The translations under genes and the position numbers were made by a program. A DNA stretch of 64,000 nt from Chitinophaga filiformis (GTDB taxonomy: Bacteria > Bacteroidota > Bacteroidia > Chitinophagales > Chitinophagaceae). The notes under the pieces are model-generated. The model saw only the letters and a list, made by a program, of their open reading frames with translations. It made no database searches and had not been told where the DNA came from. Location of the stretch: positions 4,877,001-4,941,000 of the forward strand of contig NZ_CP095855.1 in the NCBI RefSeq assembly GCF_023100805.1, given 5' to 3'. Positions 1 to 10,654 of this stretch are shown in pieces. Each line of letters starts with the position of its first letter. Position 1 is the first letter of the stretch.

Positions 1-3000
1 CGATCAAGGCCGGTGAAGAGAACCTGGCTGCAGCACATATCACTGTTGCAAACGGTGCTACTGCTGTACTCCGCTGGACCATGAAGAATGGCCTGTGTGA
101 AAACTTCGACGAAGTTTCCCTGACCAACTTCCTGACTCCTTCTCCTGCTAATGCAGGCCCTGATCAGCGTGATTGTAACAATCCAACATTCGCGATGACA
201 GCAAATGCTCCGGATGTTCCTGGTGCTACCGGTACCTGGACACTGGCTGCAGGATCTCCCGGTACAATCACACCGGGTGATGAAAACAAACCTGATGCTG
301 TGATCAATGTACCAACCGGTACTACTGTAACAGCTATCTGGACCATCACCAATGGTACCTGTCCTTCAGTTGACACCGTACTGCTGACAAATGATGAAAT
401 GCCATCAGCAGCTGTTGCGGGTCCTGACCAGGAAAAATGTAATACTCCAGCCTTTACAATGGCTGCCAATGTACCATCTGTAGGCGTAGGTAAATGGAGC
501 CTGAGTGCAGGCACTACTGCTTCCTTCGCTGTAGCAGACAGTACTAATCCAAATGCAGTGATCAACGTACCTGCGGGTGTGACTGTAACTGCTACATGGA
601 CCATCACTAATGGTACATGTGTAACTGCAGATGATGTAGTACTGACCAACTATGTAGCACCAGCTCCTGCTGCTGCCGGTCCTGACCAGGAAAAATGCGC
701 TACACCAACCTTCACCATGGCTGCTGCTGCACCATCTGTAGGCGTGGGTAAATGGAGCCTGGTACCTGGATCTACAGCTTCCTTCGCTGTGGCTGACAGT
801 ACCAACAGAAATGCGGTGATCAACGTACCTGCGGGCGAATCTGTTCAGGCTATCTGGACTATCACCAACGGTGTATGTAGCACTGCCGATACTGTAAGAC
901 TGACCAACTATGTTGCGCCAGCTCCTGCTGCTGCCGGTCCTGACCAGGCACAGTGTAACACGCCTGCCTTCACATTGGCTGCTAACGCGCCAACTGTTGG
1001 AACAGGTGCATGGAGCGTGGTGTCTTCTACTCCTGCAGGCTTTATATTCCCTGTTGCGAGCGTGAACGATCCGGTTGCCGCTATCACTGTACCTGCCGGT
1101 ACTACGGTAAACCTGCGCTGGACCATCACAAACGGTGTTTGTACCACTACGGATGATGTAACGCTTGTTGATAATGCGTTGCCAACCACTCCGGCTGCTG
1201 GTGCTGACCAGACCAAGTGTAATACGCCTTCCTTCACACTGGCTGCTAACGCGCCAACTGTTGGAACAGGTGCATGGAGCGTGGTGTCTTCTACTCCTGC
1301 AGGATTCACTTTCCCTGCGGCGAGCGTAAGCAACCCAACAGCTACCATCACTGTACCTGCCGGTACTTCAGTGACACTCCGCTGGACGATCACTAACGGT
1401 ACCTGCGTATTGACTGATGATGTTGTATTGACAAATGATGCGCCTCCAACTACGGCTGCTGCTGGTCCTGACCAGTCTCAGTGTAATACGCCTGCTTTCA
1501 CACTGGCTGCTAACGCGCCAACTGTAGGAACTGGTGCATGGAGCGTAGTTTCTTCTTCTCCTGCTGGTTTCATTTTCCCTGCAGCTGATGTAAACAACCC
1601 GACCGCTGCTATCAATGTACCTGCCGGTACTACGGTAACACTGCGGTGGACCATCACAAACGGTAGCTGTACATCTACTGATGACGTAACACTCATCAAC
1701 TATGTAATGCCAGCTGCTGCCAATGCCGGTCCGGACCAGGCCAAGTGTAACACTACCACCTTTACAATGGCTGCCAATGCACCAACTGTAGGTACAGGTA
1801 CATGGACACTGCCTGCTGGTTCTACCGCTACTATCGCTGCCGGTCAGCAGAACAGCCCGACCGCAACGATCAATGTTCCTGCCGGTACTTCTGTAGTGGC
1901 TACATGGACCATCACAAATGGTGTTTGTATCACTTCCGACCAGGTAACATTAACCAACGATGCGCTGCCAACAGCAACAGCTGGTCCTAACCAGACAAAG
2001 TGTAATACTACCGCCTTTACCATGGCAGCTAATACACCTGCTGCGGGTCAGACCGGTACATGGACACTGCCTGGTGGTACCACTGCTACCATCACCGCCG
2101 GTCAGGCAAACAACCCTGCCGCGGTAATTAACGTACCTGCTGGTGTAACTGTGGTGGCTACATGGACCGTAGTAAATGGTACCTGCTCCGTTTCTTCTAC
2201 TGTAACGCTGAAGAACGACGCAATGCCAACTGCTGCTGCTGGTCCTGACCAGGCAAAATGTAACACGCCAGCCTTCACAATGGCGGCTAACGCACCTGCT
2301 GCCGGCCAGACCGGTACATGGACACTGCCTGCCGGTACTACGGCTACCATCACTGCCGGCCAGGCGAACAACCCGGCTGCGGTAATCAATGTACCTGCGG
2401 GTGTAACCGTAACAGCTACATGGACAGTAGTAAATGGCTCCTGCTCCGTTTCTGATGCGGTAATACTGACAAACTATGCAGCGCCAGTGCCTGCTGCTGC
2501 TGGTCCTGACCAGGAAAAATGCGCTACACCGACCTTCACCATGGCTGCAACTGCACCATCTGTAGGCGTGGGCAAATGGAGCCTGGTACCCGGATCTACA
2601 GCTTCCTTCGCTGTGGCTGACAGTACTAACAGAAATGCGGTAATCAACGTACCTGCCGGTCAATCAGTTCAGGCTATCTGGACTATTACCAACGGTGTAT
2701 GTAGCACTGCCGACACTGTAAAACTGACCAACTATATTGCACCAGCTCCTGCTGCTGCCGGTCCTGACCAGGCACAGTGTAACACGCCTGCCTTCACCAT
2801 GGCTGCTAATACGCCATCTGTAGGTGTGGGTAAATGGAGCCTGCCTGCTGGTTCAACTGCTTCCTTCGCTGTAGCAGACAGTACTAACCCGAATGCTGTA
2901 ATAAATGTACCTGCCGGTGTAACCGTAACAGCTACATGGACTATCCGCAACGGCGTATGTACTACCAGCGATAATGTGGTACTTACCAACTATCAACAGC

Positions 3001-6000
3001 CAACTGCTGCTGCTGCTGGTCCTGACCAGGAACAGTGTAACACACCAGCCTTCAGAATGGCTGCCAACAGCCCATCTGTGGGTGTAGGTAAATGGAGCCT
3101 GTCTGCCGGTACTACAGCATCATTCGCTGTATCCGACAGTACTAATCCAAATGCTGTGATCAATGTACCTGCGGGTGTAACGGTAACAGCTACCTGGACC
3201 ATCAGAAACGGTAACTGTGTAACTTCTGACGATGTTGTACTGACCAATTACGTACAGCCAGCTGCTGCCAACGCCGGCGGAGATATGACACATTGCGATA
3301 ACGATCGTTTCGTGATGGCGGCCAATACTCCTTCTGTTGGTACCGGTACATGGAGCCTGCCTGCGGGTACAACTGCAAGCATTGCTGCTACTGACTGGAA
3401 CAATCCGAATGCTGTGATCACTGTACCTGCGGGTGTAACGGTAACAGCTACCTGGACTATCAGGAACGGTACTTGTACCACTTCTGATAATGTGATACTG
3501 ACCAACCACCAGATGCCGGTTAACGCCGCTGCCGGTGCAGATCAGACTCATTGTGACGATCCAAACTTCACAATGTCGGCCAACGTGCCATCTCCTGCTA
3601 CCGCTGCCGGTACCTGGACCATCGTAAGTGGTACGGCTACTATCGCTGACATACACAATCCTTCAACCCGTGTGACAGTTCCTGCCGGTGGTACAGTAAC
3701 CCTCCGCTGGACAATCACGAACGGTACATGTACATCAACTCCTGATGACGTGGTGCTGACCAACCAGGCTGCAATCCTGGGTAACACCATCACCGCAGAT
3801 CAGCTGCTTTGCGCTAACCAGACTCCTGCCATGCTGCAGGGCGCTACCCTGAGTGGCGGTAACGGTACCTTCACTTACCAATGGCAGGTGAGCACCACAA
3901 GTGCTACTACCGGCTTCGTAAATGTGGCTACCAATGGTACAAGTGCAACTTACAATCCTCCAATGGTTACACAGAACACCTGGTACAGACGCGTGGTAAT
4001 GTCAGGTGCATGTACAGGCAACATCAGCAATGCAGTAATGCTGACCCTGATGAACGTTCCGCCTGTTGTGATATCCGTACCTGGTCCGCTGACCGTGGAA
4101 TGTGTACAGGGTACTGACTACACTACCAAATTCGGTACTCCGGTGTTCAGTCACGCTCCTTACAACAATGAGCCACTGACCGTTACATACAACGATGTAA
4201 CTGTAACTGTTGACGCTTGTACGTTCACGATCATGCGTACATGGACAGCAACTGACCGTTGCGGTCTGACCACTCAGGCACAACAGACCATCGCAGTGGT
4301 AGACAGAACTGCTCCTGTATTCACAAGTGCAGCTCCTGCCAACATCACTGTAGACTGCGACAAGGTGCCTGCAGCAGTAAACCTGACAGCAAACGACGCT
4401 TGTACCGGTATACTGAATATCGTTCCGATCGAAGTAAGAGTTAATCAGCCAGGTGCATGTGCAAGCAACTATCAGCTGATCCGTAAATGGGTTGCTGTAG
4501 ATGCATGCGGTAACGCCAGCGATACACTCAGACAGGTGATCACCGTAAGGGATATGACACCTCCTGTGTTCACAGCCCCTGCTCCTGCCAATATCACTGT
4601 AGATTGTGATAAGGTGCCTGCAGGACAACCGCTGACCGCTACTGACAACTGTACACCTGGTACCATCACTGCAAATCCGGTGGATGTACGTAAGAACCTC
4701 TCCGGTAGCAGATGTACTGACAACTACCAGATCATCCGTACCTGGACAGCGACTGACCTTTGCGGTAACAAAACCGTACTGACGCAGACCATCACTGTAC
4801 AGGATACGATCAAACCAAGATTCTCTATGTCACTGCCTCCGGCTATCACTGTTGATTGTGATAAAGTGCCAGCCGTAGCAACGATAACAGCCACAGACAA
4901 CTGTACTGTTGCCGTAGCAGTGAAGGTATCTGAGAAGAAAGAGTTCCTCTCTTCTGTATGTACCAGCAACTATAGATTAACGCGTACCTGGACAGCCACC
5001 GACAATTGTGGTAATACTGCCACCATGCAACAGGTGATCACTGTACAGGATACTACAAGGCCGGTATTCACCGTAATACCACCTGCCGATACCACAGTAA
5101 GCTGTGATGCAGTTCCTGCTCCGCCTACCAACCTGAAGGCAACAGACAATTGCAGCGCTGTGAAGATCTCTTACACCCAGACACGCGAAACCATACCAGG
5201 TGCATGCGCAAGCAACTACCGCCTGATCCGTATCTGGACTGCGAAGGATCAATGTGACAATACCGCGACTATCCGCCAGGTAATAACAGTAACGGATACC
5301 ACCAAGCCAGTGATCGACCCTGCTCCGGCAAACGTAACACTGAACTGCGGTGATGCTATCCCAGCTGCTGCTACCCTGTATGCACGCGACAACTGTGATG
5401 CTACCTTCCCTAAGAAGGCAACTATGACACAGGATCCGTTTACAGTTGACCTGTGTGCCGGTTATACCATCACAAGAAGATGGACCATCTCCGATGCATG
5501 TGGCAATGCGGCTATCGAAAGAGTGCAGACAATCACTGTGAATCCTTGTCCTAAACCGGCACTGGATCCTCAACTGCCTGCCAACTGTTCTAACAACACC
5601 AAGTTTGCTATCCTGTTGCAGAACAAGGTGAGCAAGCCTAAATTCACCCTGGTGAGCGTAGTTCCTGCTACCGCAGTAAGCACACCGCTGACACAGAGCA
5701 GCAACGTGTTTGACCTGAATGGTGCTACACAGGCTACCTTCATCGTAACTGACGGTGTAACAGGTTGTGTATCCGATCCGATCACTTACGACCTGCAGTA
5801 TGTAACCAAACCAGTGGTTGATCTGGGCGCCGATGTAGCTATCTGTCAGGGTAGCAGCATTACCCTGGACGCTGGTGCAGCCAACGCAGCTTACGGCATC
5901 CGCTGGTCAACCGGTGCAACAACCCAGACCATCGATGTAACAACTGCCGGCACTTACTGGGCTACTGTTACCAACGGTATCTGTGCTACCACAGACTCTG

Positions 6001-7142
6001 TGAATGTAACGGTGAACATACCGCCAGTAGTAAACATTCCGGATACTGCGATCTGTGAAGGCCAGTCCGTGAAACTGAATGCTTATGTACAGGGTGCTAC
6101 CTATGTATGGAGCACTGGTGAAACCACCGCTTCAATTGTGGTGAACATGTCGGGCACTTACAGTGTAGACGTTACACTGAAAGGCTGTACCACTCATGAA
6201 GAAGCTACGGTAACAGTGGGTACGCCTCCTGCTATCACGCTGACTGATGATACAGAGATCTGTCCGAATGAAACCCTGCTGCTGACCGTTGAACCAGACG
6301 GTGGTAGCGTACGCTGGAGCACTGGTGAAACCACCAACTCTATTGTGGTAACGAAAGCAGGCACCTATGATGTAACCGTAACACGTGATGGTTGTGTGGT
6401 TACCGATAATGTAACGGTAACTGAAAGACCTGATCTGGCAATTGACCTCGGTCCGGACAGAGAGTTCTGTACAGGTGGACGCGTAGTAGTAGATGCTAGC
6501 AACCCTGATGCGATCTCTTACCTCTGGAATGACGGCGAGACCACTCCGGTTAGAGAAATAGTAATGCCTGGTAAATATGTAGTGTCTGTTATGGACAGGT
6601 TCTGTTCAAGAATAACCATGGATAGTGTGAATGTAACTGTGGCTGGTATTCCTGATGTACTCCTGGGTCGTGACACCACACTATGCGTCGGTGAAGACCT
6701 GACACTGAAAGTAAATGCGGGTACTGGCAACAATATCCGCTGGCAGGATGGTTCTACCGGAACTACCTTTAAGGTAACCGGTCCGGGAACTTACACTGTA
6801 ACAGTGTTCAACGATTGCGGATCCGTATCTGACCAGATAGTGGTAAGCTATAAACCTTGTGAGGCAGAGCCACACTTCCCAACCGGCTTCACGCCGAATG
6901 GTGACGGACATAACGACATCTTCAGACCAGTCGTTAGAGGCCCGATGTACGATTACGACTTACGTATCTACAACCGTTGGGGTGAGCTGATCTTCCTCAG
7001 TAAAGACCAGAAGACCGGATGGGATGGCCGATACAAAGGCGCCCTGGTTGAAAATGGTACTTACGTTTGGATGCTGACCTATAAGAAGGTACTCGGTGGT
7101 GCAGTGAATATCGTGAAAGGTGAAGTAACCGCTATCAGATAG
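1..7142 (+). CDS. Giant secreted repeat protein with T9SS type-B sorting domain (5' truncated)
   Basis: The frame is open from base 3 and the first codons already match the internal repeat, so the true start lies upstream; the first in-window ATG at 81 is internal. At least 2379 residues are present. In order: one partial and 14 complete repeats of about 85 residues, each with an AGPDQ..C start and a TWTITNGxC end (to about 3770); one Ig-like domain (about 3770-4055); six HYR-like repeats with an ITVDCDKVP start and a TATDNCGN..ITVxD end (about 4056-5540); a spacer; five Ig/PKD-like repeats with an LGxDxxxC start (about 5815-6860); and a C-terminal gliding-motility-type domain with FTPNGDGHND and IYNRWGELIF. 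That C-terminus is the type-B T9SS signal, so the protein should be exported and held at the cell surface. An adhesin or sheath role is inferred from the repeats; no catalytic domain is seen. Confidence 0.9.
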   Translation, partial: IKAGEENLAAAHITVANGATAVLRWTMKNGLCENFDEVSLTNFLTPSPANAGPDQRDCNNPTFAMTANAPDVPGATGTWTLAAGSPGTITPGDENKPDAVINVPTGTTVTAIWTITNGTCPSVDTVLLTNDEMPSAAVAGPDQEKCNTPAFTMAANVPSVGVGKWSLSAGTTASFAVADSTNPNAVINVPAGVTVTATWTITNGTCVTADDVVLTNYVAPAPAAAGPDQEKCATPTFTMAAAAPSVGVGKWSLVPGSTASFAVADSTNRNAVINVPAGESVQAIWTITNGVCSTADTVRLTNYVAPAPAAAGPDQAQCNTPAFTLAANAPTVGTGAWSVVSSTPAGFIFPVASVNDPVAAITVPAGTTVNLRWTITNGVCTTTDDVTLVDNALPTTPAAGADQTKCNTPSFTLAANAPTVGTGAWSVVSSTPAGFTFPAASVSNPTATITVPAGTSVTLRWTITNGTCVLTDDVVLTNDAPPTTAAAGPDQSQCNTPAFTLAANAPTVGTGAWSVVSSSPAGFIFPAADVNNPTAAINVPAGTTVTLRWTITNGSCTSTDDVTLINYVMPAAANAGPDQAKCNTTTFTMAANAPTVGTGTWTLPAGSTATIAAGQQNSPTATINVPAGTSVVATWTITNGVCITSDQVTLTNDALPTATAGPNQTKCNTTAFTMAANTPAAGQTGTWTLPGGTTATITAGQANNPAAVINVPAGVTVVATWTVVNGTCSVSSTVTLKNDAMPTAAAGPDQAKCNTPAFTMAANAPAAGQTGTWTLPAGTTATITAGQANNPAAVINVPAGVTVTATWTVVNGSCSVSDAVILTNYAAPVPAAAGPDQEKCATPTFTMAATAPSVGVGKWSLVPGSTASFAVADSTNRNAVINVPAGQSVQAIWTITNGVCSTADTVKLTNYIAPAPAAAGPDQAQCNTPAFTMAANTPSVGVGKWSLPAGSTASFAVADSTNPNAVINVPAGVTVTATWTIRNGVCTTSDNVVLTNYQQPTAAAAGPDQEQCNTPAFRMAANSPSVGVGKWSLSAGTTASFAVSDSTNPNAVINVPAGVTVTATWTIRNGNCVTSDDVVLTNYVQPAAANAGGDMTHCDNDRFVMAANTPSVGTGTWSLPAGTTASIAATDWNNPNAVITVPAGVTVTATWTIRNGTCTTSDNVILTNHQMPVNAAAGADQTHCDDPNFTMSANVPSPATAAGTWTIVSGTATIADIHNPSTRVTVPAGGTVTLRWTITNGTCTSTPDDVVLTNQAAILGNTITADQLLCANQTPAMLQGATLSGGNGTFTYQWQVSTTSATTGFVNVATNGTSATYNPPMVTQNTWYRRVVMSGACTGNISNAVMLTLMNVPPVVISVPGPLTVECVQGTDYTTKFGTPVFSHAPYNNEPLTVTYNDVTVTVDACTFTIMRTWTATDRCGLTTQAQQTIAVVDRTAPVFTSAAPANITVDCDKVPAAVNLTANDACTGILNIVPIEVRVNQPGACASNYQLIRKWVAVDACGNASDTLRQVITVRDMTPPVFTAPAPANITVDCDKVPAGQPLTATDNCTPGTITANPVDVRKNLSGSRCTDNYQIIRTWTATDLCGNKTVLTQTITVQDTIKPRFSMSLPPAITVDCDKVPAVATITATDNCTVAVAVKVSEKKEFLSSVCTSNYRLTRTWTATDNCGNTATMQQVITVQDTTRPVFTVIPPADTTVSCDAVPAPPTNLKATDNCSAVKISYTQTRETIPGACASNYRLIRIWTAKDQCDNTATIRQVITVTDTTKPVIDPAPANVTLNCGDAIPAAATLYARDNCDATFPKKATMTQDPFTVDLCAGYTITRRWTISDACGNAAIERVQTITVNPCPKPALDPQLPANCSNNTKFAILLQNKVSKPKFTLVSVVPATAVSTPLTQSSNVFDLNGATQATFIVTDGVTGCVSDPITYDLQYVTKPVVDLGADVAICQGSSITLDAGAANAAYGIRWSTGATTQTIDVTTAGTYWATVTNGICATTDSVNVTVNIPPVVNIPDTAICEGQSVKLNAYVQGATYVWSTGETTASIVVNMSGTYSVDVTLKGCTTHEEATVTVGTPPAITLTDDTEICPNETLLLTVEPDGGSVRWSTGETTNSIVVTKAGTYDVTVTRDGCVVTDNVTVTERPDLAIDLGPDREFCTGGRVVVDASNPDAISYLWNDGETTPVREIVMPGKYVVSVMDRFCSRITMDSVNVTVAGIPDVLLGRDTTLCVGEDLTLKVNAGTGNNIRWQDGSTGTTFKVTGPGTYTVTVFNDCGSVSDQIVVSYKPCEAEPHFPTGFTPNGDGHNDIFRPVVRGPMYDYDLRIYNRWGELIFLSKDQKTGWDGRYKGALVENGTYVWMLTYKKVLGGAVNIVKGEVTAIR

Positions 7143-7167
7143 TAGAAGTGTAAAGTACAATAGGCAA

Positions 7168-7203
7168 AGGCGTCCCGGTTATTCCGGGGCGCCTTTCTTT
7201 TTG
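7168..7203 (+). terminator. Intrinsic terminator of the giant surface protein gene
   Basis: An 11-bp stem (7168-7178 with 7184-7194, one G-T wobble) has a 5-nt loop and is followed by a T-rich tail. It starts 26 bp after the stop codon at 7142. It also overlaps an apparent TTG start at 7201, which argues that the next gene begins further downstream. Confidence 0.85.
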
Positions 7204-7272
7204 TCTGGTATGGTAATTTTTGTTAATTTGGAAGTGATAGGTACCTATACCACCCTCGTAATAACTATTAAA

Positions 7273-9201
7273 ATGTCCCTCATGACAACCCGCAATTTCC
7301 ATTACAAGCGGGTAATGCGTGTATTCGCATTATTCGTATTCCTGCTGCTGTCTGCAGTATTCCACGTTCAGGCGCAAACGCCCCGTTTCAAGGTGATCGC
7401 CTTCTACCACGGCACTTTCGATCAGGCGCATATTGCCTTCGTAAAGGAAGCCAACCAATGGTTCCCGCAAATTGCCGCCCAGTACGGCTTCTCTTATGAA
7501 GCTACTACCAACTGGGACAACCTGAACGCCAGTTTCCTTTCGAATTACCAGGTCGTGCTTTTCCTGGACGATCTGCCGGCGTCCGCATCGCAGCGTTCTG
7601 CATTCCAGACGTACATGCAGAATGGTGGCGGCTGGATGGGATTCCACGTCTGCGCATGGACAGACAATGCCGCCAGCTGGAGCTGGTATCACAACACTTT
7701 CCTGGGCTCCGGTAATTTTACTACCAACACCTGGGGACCTTCAAGCGCAACATTGCGTGTAGATGACCGCACGCATCCAAGCACGGCGCGTCTTCCAGCG
7801 ACATTCACCTCCGCAGTCAGCGAATGGTATGGCTGGCAGAATGACCTGCGCAACAACAGCAATATCAGGGTTCTCGCATCCATAGATCCTGTGAGCTTCC
7901 CGTTGGGGAACCAGGCGGGTAACATCTGGTACAGTGGTTACTACCCGATTATGTGGACCAACAAGAACTACAAGATGATCTATGCCAACTTCGGGCATAA
8001 TGCAATGAACTACACGACCAACACACAGACATCATCCACCTTCGCCAGCGAGATCCAGAACAGGTTCCTCATTGACGGATTACTGTGGCTGGGTGGTGTT
8101 GACCCCGGCCCTGCTCCTGCCATCCCCATCCCGGGTACTGTACAGGCAGAGAGCTTCACCACGATGAGCGGTATCCAGACGGAAGCCACCACCGATGCCG
8201 GCGGCGGACAGAATATCGGTTATACTGATGCAGGCGACTGGCTCGATTACAAAGTGAATGTCCAGACCGCGGGCGCTTACAAAGTAGAATTCAGGGTGGC
8301 CAGTCAGACCGCAGGCGGCGCTATCGAACTGAGAAAAGACGCAGCAGTACTGGGCAGCGTTAGTGTACCGGTTACCGGCGCATGGCAGACCTGGACCACC
8401 GTCAGCGATACAGTAGACCTGACAGCAGGCGAACAAACACTACGTGTGCAGGTGGCAGCAGCTGGTTTCAATCTTAACTGGATCCGGTTCTCCTCAGCCA
8501 CCAATCCGCCTTCAGTCATTCCTGTCGGCCAGGTGATCACCCTGAGAGGTAACAACAGCCTCTATGTAAGTGGTGAGAACGGCACTAAGGCCATGATCTG
8601 CGACAGGGCTGCCCCGCAGACCTGGGAACAATTCTCCGTACTGGACGCAGGCAACGGCAAAGTAAACCTGCGCAGTATGGGCAAATTCGTGTCTTCTGAA
8701 AACGGCACCAAGGCAATGACCTGTAACCGTACGACGGCCGCGTCTTATGAAGCGTTCGACTGGATCACCAATGCCGATGGCACCATTTCACTGAGAGGAA
8801 ATAATGGCATGTATGTGTCTTCCGAAAACGGGGAACAGGCCATGAACTGTAACCGTGCTACGATAGACGGATGGGAGAAATTCAATTTCACCATCGTAGG
8901 CCCCGTAGCCTCCGCCGCTGCGCTGGCGGTATCAGCGCCGGTACAAACGGAGCAGCCAGCGGCAGGCATTGTGTATCCGAACCCATTCGGCTCACAGCTC
9001 AATTATACGCTACCGGCTACGATCTCTTCCCATACGGTTGCGATCTATGACCTCTCAGGGAAGCAGGTATTGCGTACTGTGGTAAGATCTAAACAATCCA
9101 CTTATTTCTTAAATGTGGGCAGCCTGCCAAGAGGCCTGTATATACTGGATATATCCAGTGGTACCTATCACCAGAGAGTTAAAGTGCAAAAAGCTGAATA
9201 A
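7273..9201 (+). CDS. Secreted ThuA-like / CBM6 / beta-trefoil protein with T9SS type-A sorting domain
   Basis: The ATG at 7273 is preferred; ATGs at 7282 and 7315 are possible, and the longer frame from TTG 7201 runs into the upstream terminator. The 642-residue product has a signal peptide (cleavage near residue 34, HVQA/QT) and a ThuA-like domain (about 38-265) of the class-I amidotransferase-like fold found in sugar-utilisation proteins. A CBM6-type beta-sandwich follows (about 283-407, QAESF and DAGDWLDY). Next is a fascin-like beta-trefoil with three repeats of the form LRGNNxxYVSxENG (about 421-539). A type-A T9SS domain starts at VYPNPFGS (about 565) and includes the motif IYDLSGKQV. 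The CBM suggests carbohydrate binding outside the cell. The ThuA module may act on sugars, but no substrate can be named from sequence. Confidence 0.85.
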   Translation: MSLMTTRNFHYKRVMRVFALFVFLLLSAVFHVQAQTPRFKVIAFYHGTFDQAHIAFVKEANQWFPQIAAQYGFSYEATTNWDNLNASFLSNYQVVLFLDDLPASASQRSAFQTYMQNGGGWMGFHVCAWTDNAASWSWYHNTFLGSGNFTTNTWGPSSATLRVDDRTHPSTARLPATFTSAVSEWYGWQNDLRNNSNIRVLASIDPVSFPLGNQAGNIWYSGYYPIMWTNKNYKMIYANFGHNAMNYTTNTQTSSTFASEIQNRFLIDGLLWLGGVDPGPAPAIPIPGTVQAESFTTMSGIQTEATTDAGGGQNIGYTDAGDWLDYKVNVQTAGAYKVEFRVASQTAGGAIELRKDAAVLGSVSVPVTGAWQTWTTVSDTVDLTAGEQTLRVQVAAAGFNLNWIRFSSATNPPSVIPVGQVITLRGNNSLYVSGENGTKAMICDRAAPQTWEQFSVLDAGNGKVNLRSMGKFVSSENGTKAMTCNRTTAASYEAFDWITNADGTISLRGNNGMYVSSENGEQAMNCNRATIDGWEKFNFTIVGPVASAAALAVSAPVQTEQPAAGIVYPNPFGSQLNYTLPATISSHTVAIYDLSGKQVLRTVVRSKQSTYFLNVGSLPRGLYILDISSGTYHQRVKVQKAE

Positions 9202-9225
9202 AGATCCATAGCAGGATCAAAAAGA

Positions 9226-9254
9226 AATAGGCTGCTCAAATTGAGCAGCCTATT
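9226..9254. terminator. Bidirectional terminator-like hairpin between convergent genes
   Basis: Perfect 14-nt inverted arms (9226-9239 and 9241-9254) surround a single central base. It lies between the end of the ThuA-like gene and the end of serA, which face each other. The T-tract is weak on either side, so termination is inferred mainly from position. Confidence 0.6.
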
Positions 9255-9343
9255 TAGTTCGGGTACCTGGTGCGATCAGGTAAGCCCTAAGCGGGTTTGA
9301 AGATGTCTATTTCATCTTCGTGTATCTTTAAAGCATGTTGCTG

Positions 9344-10582
9344 TTAGTACAACAGTCTTGCCTTGATCGTATGATTCACTTCTCTCAGCAGGGAGAAGGC
9401 CTCCTTGGATAATTTACTGTCCACATCCAATACCACGTAACCGATGGTATCGTTTGTTTTCAGGTACTGACCCAGGATGTTGATCTTATTCTGGGACAAT
9501 ACGGTATTGATCTCAGACAACACGCCCGGCACGTTCTGGTGAATATGCAGGATACGGTGTGTATGGTCAATAGCCGGTACGCTGATAGCAGGAATGGTAT
9601 GAGACCCGAAGCTGGCGCCTTTTTCCAGGTAGTTCAGCATTTTACTGCTCACATCCAGGCCGATATTGTGCTGCGCTTCTTCTGTGCTACCACCGATATG
9701 CGGCGTCAGGATGACGTTGGGCAGTTTCTGCAGCGGAGTGGAGAAGGCTGCGCCATTCTTTTCCGGCTCTACAGGGAATACGTCAATGGCCGCTCCGGAC
9801 AGTTGCCCGCTGGTCAATGCCTCTTTCAGGTCGTTCAGTTCCACCACTTCGCCACGGGCATAGTTGATGAAGATCGCGCCTTTCTTGACATATTTAAGCG
9901 TTTCCTTATTGATCATGTTGGCGGTAGCCTTGGTAGACGGTACGTGCAGTGATATGATATCAGCCATTTCAAACAGCGATTCCAGGCTGCGCACCTGTAC
10001 CGCGTTGCCCAGCGGCAGTTTGGTTTCCACATCGTAGTAGAACACGTTCATCCCCATCGCTTCGGCGAGCACACTCACCTGGCTGCCGATGTTGCCGTAC
10101 CCTACAATACCCAGCGACTTGCCACGCAGTTCGTAACTGCCCTTGGCCTCTTTCATCCAGATACCTTCGTGCGCAGCGGCGTTCTTGTCAGGGATACGGC
10201 GTATCAGCATGATAGACAGGCCGATCACCAGTTCCGCCACAGAACGGGTATTTGAATAAGGCGCATTGAACACTGCCACCCCCATCTCGCGGGCGCTCTT
10301 CAGGTCTACCTGGTTGGTGCCAATGCAGAAACATCCTATTCCCTGCAACTTGTGAGCGGCTTCCAGTACTTTTCTTGTGATCTGGGTTTTGGAACGGATC
10401 CCCAGCAGATGAACATCCTTTACTTCACGGATCAGATCTTCTTCGCCCAATGCCCCCGACAGCCTCTTTACATTAGCATATCCTGCCGACGTAAACTCCG
10501 CCACTGCGGCATCGCTGATATTCTCCAACAATAAAATATTGATCTTCTCCTTCGGATAACTTGTCAACTTTTGCTGATCCAT
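9344..10582 (-). CDS. serA: D-3-phosphoglycerate dehydrogenase with C-terminal ACT domain
   Basis: This enzyme oxidises 3-phosphoglycerate with NAD+ in the first step of serine synthesis in the cytoplasm. The 412-residue length is close to E. coli SerA. Visible are the Rossmann motif GYGNIG (161-166), the substrate/catalytic Arg in NYARGE (R243), the Glu in PVEPEKN (E272) and the His in LTPHIGGST (H295) of the 2-hydroxyacid dehydrogenase family, followed by an ACT domain (about 343-412) that in this family binds serine for feedback inhibition. It is transcribed alone from a well-formed promoter and ends at a shared hairpin facing the ThuA-like gene. Confidence 0.95.
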   Translation of the reverse strand: MDQQKLTSYPKEKINILLLENISDAAVAEFTSAGYANVKRLSGALGEEDLIREVKDVHLLGIRSKTQITRKVLEAAHKLQGIGCFCIGTNQVDLKSAREMGVAVFNAPYSNTRSVAELVIGLSIMLIRRIPDKNAAAHEGIWMKEAKGSYELRGKSLGIVGYGNIGSQVSVLAEAMGMNVFYYDVETKLPLGNAVQVRSLESLFEMADIISLHVPSTKATANMINKETLKYVKKGAIFINYARGEVVELNDLKEALTSGQLSGAAIDVFPVEPEKNGAAFSTPLQKLPNVILTPHIGGSTEEAQHNIGLDVSSKMLNYLEKGASFGSHTIPAISVPAIDHTHRILHIHQNVPGVLSEINTVLSQNKINILGQYLKTNDTIGYVVLDVDSKLSKEAFSLLREVNHTIKARLLY

Positions 10583-10654
10583 GATTATATTTTATGTGTT
10601 ACCAATTGCAATAAACAATTGGCTTAATAATTGTTATAAGGCCAAACGAAGGCA

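Noticed and set aside
164..4969. Many long minus-strand frames inside the giant repeat gene
   Set aside because: They follow the repeat period, have Ser/Thr/Val-rich compositions copied from the opposite strand and no start context or domain.
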